Shown piece by piece: positions 15,063 to 18,779 of a stretch of 18,779 nucleotides of DNA. Source of the DNA: Deltaproteobacteria bacterium (GTDB lineage: Bacteria > Desulfobacterota > Desulfobacteria > Desulfobacterales > JAUVKB01); NCBI GenBank assembly GCA_030596405.1, contig JAUVKB010000016.1, positions 1 through 18,779 on the forward strand, in the 5' to 3' direction. The position numbers were made by a program, and so were the translations under genes. How positions within the stretch are numbered: position 1 is the stretch's first letter; every line of letters begins with the position of its first letter. Under the pieces are notes generated by a model that was given only the letters and a program-made list of their open reading frames with translations, was not told the DNA's origin and ran no database searches.

Positions 15063-15491
15063 GTGTATTCAAAAATACTTATTCTTCGTTTTCCTAAAAC
15101 AGGAGTCAGGAAACCTGTTGTCTGCTATCTTGCCAAAGATTATGATTTGACTTTTAATATTCTAAATGCCGCGGTACTTCCCAGAGAAGAAGGGATCATG
15201 GTCCTTGAATTATCCGGGCCGAAAAAAAAGTTTAAGGAGGGAGTAAAATATCTTAAAGATCATGGGGTCAAGGTTCAGAATGCCGGCCAGGAAGTAAAGC
15301 GTGATAATGAAAAGTGCATCCATTGCGGTGCATGTACCGCCGTCTGTCCCACCGGAGCCCTTTTTATTCAACGGCCGGAAATGCTTGTCATTTTTGACCA
15401 GGAAAAATGCAGCGTATGTGAACTCTGCGTGCCGGCCTGCCCAACCAGGGCAATGGAAGTTCGCCCGACGAACCAGACTTTTTTTAGATGA
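15063..15491 (+). CDS. NIL-domain ferredoxin with two [4Fe-4S] clusters
   Basis: A 142-residue fusion. Residues 1-78 form a NIL domain (ILRFPKTGVRKPVVCYLAKDYDLTFNILNAAVLP, then GIMVLELSGPKKKFKEGVKYLKDHGVKV), the small ACT-like fold also found at the C-terminus of MetN. Residues 80-134 form a bacterial-type ferredoxin with two CxxCxxCxxxCP motifs (C85/88/91/95 and C116/119/122/126). Start GTG 15063 has GGAGG 6 bases upstream. Its stop overlaps the mnmA start (ATGA). NIL-ferredoxins work in sulfur transfer in methanogens, where they support homocysteine synthesis together with a DUF39 protein; here tight coupling to mnmA points to sulfur or electron delivery for tRNA thiolation. That last step is inference. 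Confidence 0.9.
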   Translation: MYSKILILRFPKTGVRKPVVCYLAKDYDLTFNILNAAVLPREEGIMVLELSGPKKKFKEGVKYLKDHGVKVQNAGQEVKRDNEKCIHCGACTAVCPTGALFIQRPEMLVIFDQEKCSVCELCVPACPTRAMEVRPTNQTFFR

Positions 15492-16540
15492 AACCGTTGA
15501 TGGCCGTTGCCGTTAGCGGGGGGGTCGATTCTCTGATAGCAGCACACCTTTTAAAGGAACAGGGGCACAACGTCATAGGAGTCCACTTTCTCACAGGATA
15601 TGAAGATACCGCCTGTTTCGAAAATCAGGGAAATCAGGGAAACCAGATTGGCCAGATTGCAAAACAACTTGATATCACTGTCAAAACCATAGACTGTTCC
15701 GTTGAATTCAAGAAAAAAATTGTCGATTATTTTATCGCAACCTACCTGAACGGGAAAACACCCAATCCGTGTCTGATGTGCAACCCTTTAATAAAATTCG
15801 GAACTGTTCTTGAGTATTGTTCCGGTCTTGGAGCATCCCGCCTTGCAACAGGACATTATGCGGCGATAAACGTAGATGACACTGGAGGGTTTCATCTGCT
15901 GCGCGGCAGGGACAGGGTTAAGGATCAATCTTATTTTCTTGCTTTTATGACCCAGGGGCAGCTGGCACGCGCATGTTTTCCATTGGGGAACATGACAAAA
16001 GCAGAAGTCGTAAAGCTGGCAAAAGACAAGGGATTCAAAGCGGCAATAAAAGCCGAGAGTCAGGATATCTGTTTTATCAATACTAAAACCTATGGGCAAT
16101 TTCTTGAGAGCCAGGATGGATTTAGGGCAAAGCCGGGGATTATCGAAGACGTAAACGGCAACATGCTCGGCGAACATAACGGGCTCCATATGTTTACCAC
16201 AGGTCAACGCAGGGGGATCAACCGTCCTGCAAAAGAACCATATTACGTTGTACGGATAGATACGGCGAAAAATCGTTTGATAGTCGGGTTTAAAAAAGAT
16301 TTGCAATCTTTTGGCTGCAAAATAACAAATATAAACTGGATAAATTATAAGCCGGACTCTCCGATTAAAATTTATGCACGTTTACGGTATCGTCAAAAAG
16401 CGGTTGCCGCAACACTTTTTCCCACGGATACGGATAAGGCTTTTATAAGATTTGATAATATGCAGTCTGCCGCAAGTCCGGGACAGGGAGCTGTTTTTTA
16501 TAAAGGCGATGAGGTTCTCGGTGGGGGCCAGATTGATTGA
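15488..16540 (+). CDS. mnmA: tRNA 2-thiouridine(34) synthase
   Basis: MnmA adenylates U34 of Glu, Gln and Lys tRNAs and replaces O2 with sulfur. The 350-residue protein has the PP-loop SGGVDS (10-15), NGKTPNPCLMCNPLIKF with Cys95 and Cys98, ATGHYA (120-125), KDQSYFLAFM, and ESQDICFI with Cys195, the second catalytic cysteine. TTGQRRGI and the C-terminal barrel (IKIYARLRYRQ, SPGQGAVFYKGDEVLGGG) complete the family. Where E. coli has DxxC, here CxxC occurs (C95/C98), the form associated with iron-sulfur-dependent thiolation. The region after ATP binding is short: GYEDTACFENQGNQGNQ contains a 9-base tandem repeat (NQG units). Start ATG 15488 overlaps the NIL-ferredoxin stop by 4 bases. It is followed closely by mtaB. 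Confidence 0.93.
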   Translation: MKPLMAVAVSGGVDSLIAAHLLKEQGHNVIGVHFLTGYEDTACFENQGNQGNQIGQIAKQLDITVKTIDCSVEFKKKIVDYFIATYLNGKTPNPCLMCNPLIKFGTVLEYCSGLGASRLATGHYAAINVDDTGGFHLLRGRDRVKDQSYFLAFMTQGQLARACFPLGNMTKAEVVKLAKDKGFKAAIKAESQDICFINTKTYGQFLESQDGFRAKPGIIEDVNGNMLGEHNGLHMFTTGQRRGINRPAKEPYYVVRIDTAKNRLIVGFKKDLQSFGCKITNINWINYKPDSPIKIYARLRYRQKAVAATLFPTDTDKAFIRFDNMQSAASPGQGAVFYKGDEVLGGGQID

Positions 16541-16557
16541 TACCGACAAATAAAGGT

Positions 16558-17880
16558 ATGAATAATTTTATTATTAAGACACTTGGCTGCAAGGTAAATC
16601 AGTGTGAGTCTGAAGCAATTGCAAGGTGTTTGACAATGTCGGGCTGGACTCTTGCCGAAAAAGATGCAACAGTTTGTATTGTAAATACTTGCACTGTAAC
16701 GCAGAAAGCATCCATGCAGTCAAGACAGGCTGTCCGCCGCTTTATTAGAACATATCCGGATTCATATATTATTGTCACAGGTTGCTATGCCCAGACAGAA
16801 TCGGATGAAATCGAAAAAATTGAAGGTGTGAATTATATCATAGGGCATGCCGATAAGCATAAGATCCCGGATATTATAAAGGGGCTGGCTCGAAAAGGAC
16901 GTCAAGATATTGCATCTTCACGTCCTGTATCGGTCTGGCGTGAAATCATGTATGAACATGATTTTATGCAAATACCGGCCCTGTCATTTGGATGCAGGAC
17001 AAGGCCTTTTTTAAAGATCCAGGACGGGTGTAACGCATTTTGCACATACTGCATTGTTCCGCATGCAAGAGGGCCCAGCCGCAGCATGAAGGTTGAAAGC
17101 GTTTTAGAAAATATCATACAGCTTAAAAACAAGGGCTGCCGTGAAGTCGTCCTTTCAGGTATTCATCTTGGACGTTATGGCCTCGACCTTTCTCCAAAAA
17201 CCGGTCTTTATGAACTGTTATGCCGGATCGATGCGTCAACACCCATTGAGCGGGTGCGTTTAAGCTCCATTGAGCCTTGTGAATTAACCGGAGAGATCAT
17301 TGAGCTTGCGGCAAGATCAGAGATTATTTGCCGTCATTTTCATATCCCCCTGCAAAGCGGTGATGATCATATTTTGCAAAGGATGAACAGACCTTATACA
17401 AATGTTTTTTTTTCAGATCTGATTTATAAAATCAGTGAATCGATACCTGATGCTGCAATCGGCGTTGACACGCTCATAGGTTTTCCCGGAGAAACCGAAG
17501 ATGCTTTTGAAAACACGTACCTTGCAATAGAAAAACTGCCTGTTGCCTACCTGCATGTTTTTCCTTTTTCACCCCGAAAGGGGACTCCTGCAAACGGTTA
17601 TCCCGACAAGATTTCGACTAAAATAATAAAAGAACGATGTCGCAGGATGCGTCGGCTCGGGCTTGTGAAAAAGAAAAGTTTTTATGAGAAATTTATCGGC
17701 AAAAAGGTCGATGTACTGGTAGAAGGGGGAAAAAAAGGATCCAACGGGATTGCAAAGGGGATAACATCAAACTATATACCTGTTTATTTAAAAGGTGAAA
17801 ATATTCTTGAAAATACCATTATAAAAGGTAAGATTGAAAAACTATGCGGCAACAACTCGGTACACGGCCGTCTCTGCTAA
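16558..17880 (+). CDS. mtaB: tRNA (N6-threonylcarbamoyladenosine-37) methylthiotransferase
   Basis: MtaB is a radical-SAM methylthiotransferase that converts t6A37 to ms2t6A37. Of 440 residues, the N-terminal cluster cysteines are C11 (TLGCKVNQCESEA), C45 (VNTCTVTQKAS) and C76 (TGCYAQTESDE). The radical-SAM motif is C158/C162/C165 (DGCNAFCTYCIVPHARGPSRS). TLGCKVNQ and ARGPSRS are the MtaB signature, against TIGCQMN for MiaB. HIPLQSGDD and DTLIGFPGET follow, then a TRAM domain at the end. An upstream TTG (16537) overlapping the mnmA stop, with GGGGG about 9 bases before it, is an alternative start; ATG 16558 matches the family N-terminus better. It closes the ferredoxin-mnmA-mtaB run. Its stop codon lies inside a 15-base tandem duplication. 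Confidence 0.93.
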   Translation: MNNFIIKTLGCKVNQCESEAIARCLTMSGWTLAEKDATVCIVNTCTVTQKASMQSRQAVRRFIRTYPDSYIIVTGCYAQTESDEIEKIEGVNYIIGHADKHKIPDIIKGLARKGRQDIASSRPVSVWREIMYEHDFMQIPALSFGCRTRPFLKIQDGCNAFCTYCIVPHARGPSRSMKVESVLENIIQLKNKGCREVVLSGIHLGRYGLDLSPKTGLYELLCRIDASTPIERVRLSSIEPCELTGEIIELAARSEIICRHFHIPLQSGDDHILQRMNRPYTNVFFSDLIYKISESIPDAAIGVDTLIGFPGETEDAFENTYLAIEKLPVAYLHVFPFSPRKGTPANGYPDKISTKIIKERCRRMRRLGLVKKKSFYEKFIGKKVDVLVEGGKKGSNGIAKGITSNYIPVYLKGENILENTIIKGKIEKLCGNNSVHGRLC

Positions 17881-17905
17881 CCATACATCCGCTAACCATA
17901 CATTC
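17876..17905. repeat. 15-base tandem duplication across the mtaB stop
   Basis: GCTAACCATACATCC (17876-17890) and GCTAACCATACATTC (17891-17905) are adjacent copies differing at one position. The first copy contains the mtaB stop TAA (17878-17880). Because 15 is a multiple of three, the second copy repeats TAA in the same frame, giving tandem stops five codons apart. Confidence 0.85.
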
Positions 17906-17907
17906 GG

Positions 17908-17929
17908 CCTGTTCAGCAATTTGAACAGG
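17908..17929 (+). repeat. Hairpin after mtaB
   Basis: CCTGTTCA (17908-17915) and TGAACAGG (17922-17929) form a perfect 8-base stem with loop GCAATT. No T run follows (the next bases are TTGAACATTAAATAA), so it is not a typical intrinsic terminator. It may stabilise the upstream mRNA end or slow polymerase before the next gene, whose start lies about 20 bases further on. Confidence 0.55.
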
Positions 17930-17949
17930 TTGAACATTAAATAACCTTG

Positions 17950-18495
17950 ATGCAAATGAAAAAACTGGAAACATTCAACCTGAGTCAGATAAATACCGTA
18001 AACAGTTCCGTTGCAATGGCTGAAGAACTTGTCAGTAATTTTTACAAGATGTCTGCAAGTCAGTGGCTCCGTCCCAGGTATGACATAAAGACCCTGGCCG
18101 ACCTTAACAAGGAAGAGATCGTTTGCGGCCCTTTTGCACAGATCATCCGTTACAGGGGACAGCGGAAAAATGCATTTTTAGGTTCTTCTTTATACGATTT
18201 CTACAAAATATGCCTTCAGGACCATTCCATACTTTCAGCGCTGAAACGATCACCCGATATCAAACTTTTTGCCTTTATACTTTACATTATCACTCATGAA
18301 TTAATCCATATTGTCAGGTTCAGCAGATTCCTTCAAAATTTTGACGCATCACCCGATGAAAAAATGGCGGAAGAGAGACGCGTACATAAAAGTACCAGTA
18401 AAATTCTCGAACCGGTTAAGGTTCCAGGACTTCCGGATGTTTTCAGGTTTTATAACCGATGGCAGACGGATTTTGATGAGTTGCAAAATTCATAG
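17950..18495 (+). CDS. Uncharacterised protein with an HExxH motif
   Basis: A 181-residue protein that I cannot place in a named family. The main feature is HELIH at 116-120, preceded by a hydrophobic stretch (LFAFILYIIT, 106-115). Downstream, EER with E141/E142 and H146 could supply the third zinc ligand, as in HExxH metallopeptidases (zincins). The N-terminus (1-40) is helical and polar. Residues 60-90 contain GPFAQIIRYRGQRKNAFLGSSLYDFYK. There is no signal peptide, so any enzyme would be cytoplasmic; the hydrophobic stretch is too short and too close to the motif for a confident membrane segment. Starts TTG 17947, ATG 17950 and ATG 17956 are all possible; no good ribosome site decides. It follows mtaB by about 70 bases. 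Function unknown; a peptidase role is only a possibility. Confidence 0.75.
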   Translation: MQMKKLETFNLSQINTVNSSVAMAEELVSNFYKMSASQWLRPRYDIKTLADLNKEEIVCGPFAQIIRYRGQRKNAFLGSSLYDFYKICLQDHSILSALKRSPDIKLFAFILYIITHELIHIVRFSRFLQNFDASPDEKMAEERRVHKSTSKILEPVKVPGLPDVFRFYNRWQTDFDELQNS

Positions 18496-18584
18496 GGGGA
18501 AAGCAAAGGGGCAATCGTATATACTTTCATGCATTGCTGTTGCGCCCTCGGCTTTTTCGTATAAATTAGAAGGCAAATTAGAAT

Positions 18585-18779
18585 ATGGAAATACCGCTGC
18601 TAAATGACATTGTCATTATATTTGGATTGGCTATTGCTGTCCTCCTTATATGCCATCGGCTTCGCGTGCCTGCGGTTGTGGGATTCCTCCTCACGGGGAT
18701 ATTTGTCGGGCCATACGGATTCGGGCTGGTAAAGGCAGTTCATGAAGTTGAAATTTTGGCTGAAATCGGTATTGTGTTA
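18585..18779 (+). CDS. Kef-type (CPA2) cation/proton antiporter, N-terminal fragment
   Basis: The frame is open from ATG 18585 to the right edge, 65 codons. The translation begins MEIPLLNDIVIIFGLAIAV, continues LLICHRLRVPAVVGFLLTG and IFVGPYGFGLVK, and ends ILAEIGIVL. This is the standard N-terminus of monovalent-cation/proton antiporters of the CPA2 family (KefB/KefC and relatives): a first transmembrane helix, the RLRVPAVVGFLLTGIFVGP signature, and the start of the next helix. AGAAGG (18568-18573) lies 11 bases upstream. Whether it is a K+ or Na+ system, and whether it carries a C-terminal TrkA-N domain, cannot be seen because the rest lies outside the window. Confidence 0.85.
   Translation, partial: MEIPLLNDIVIIFGLAIAVLLICHRLRVPAVVGFLLTGIFVGPYGFGLVKAVHEVEILAEIGIVL

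Noticed and set aside
18496..18584. Possible regulatory element or small gene before the antiporter
   Set aside because: Only a weak 5-base GCAAT/ATTGC pairing is visible; I see no ORF with a ribosome site.
18311..18607. 98-codon frame overlapping the HExxH gene and the antiporter start
   Set aside because: It is out of frame with both; the HExxH frame and the antiporter N-terminus are better supported.

Overview
The window looks like a chromosomal segment from an anaerobic Desulfobacterota bacterium, probably of the Desulfobacterales type. The clues are the mitochondrial/spd-type EF-G, a NIL-domain ferredoxin next to a CxxC-type MnmA, a DUF4911-type small protein, a short single-domain ArgA-like acetyltransferase, moderate A+T content and several TTG or GTG starts. 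This assignment rests on protein resemblance from memory, not on a search. I see no rRNA, tRNA, CRISPR array, insertion sequence or integrase, and no gene-free stretch longer than about 210 bases.

Left part (1-4432, all minus strand): a large dynamin-like GTPase runs off the left edge. To its right lies a biotin pair, transcribed bioB then bioA with an 8-base overlap. The bioB upstream region (4433-4642) holds an inverted repeat resembling BirA operator half-sites, whose spacer contains a perfect 18-base tandem duplication. The BioB cysteine pattern departs from the E. coli type.

Centre-left (4608-7978, plus strand): a possible 12-residue leader ORF overlaps the TTG start of a DUF4911-like protein. 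A secreted hypothetical protein, miaB, a bifunctional-nuclease-family protein and a TVP38/TMEM64 membrane protein follow.

Centre (8168-11786): an unrecognised 353-residue protein on the plus strand converges on an ArgA-like GNAT acetyltransferase (minus). Next is a class A penicillin-binding protein (minus), which is divergent from a small His-rich protein.

Right part (11876-18779, all plus): the His-rich protein, a mitochondrial-type EF-G, a RecA-like P-loop ATPase, a NIL-domain 2x[4Fe-4S] ferredoxin, mnmA, mtaB, an uncharacterised HExxH protein, and the start of a Kef-type cation/proton antiporter. From the P-loop ATPase to mtaB the genes are 0-25 bases apart or overlapping, so they read as one operon.

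The unifying theme is translation and anticodon-loop sulfur chemistry. MiaB acts on ms2i6A37, MnmA on s2U34 and MtaB on ms2t6A37; with EF-G and a ferredoxin that may supply sulfur or electrons, they cover much of tRNA thiolation. The least explained items are the P-loop ATPase, the HExxH protein, the 353-residue protein, and the BirA-like region with its duplication and leader ORF.
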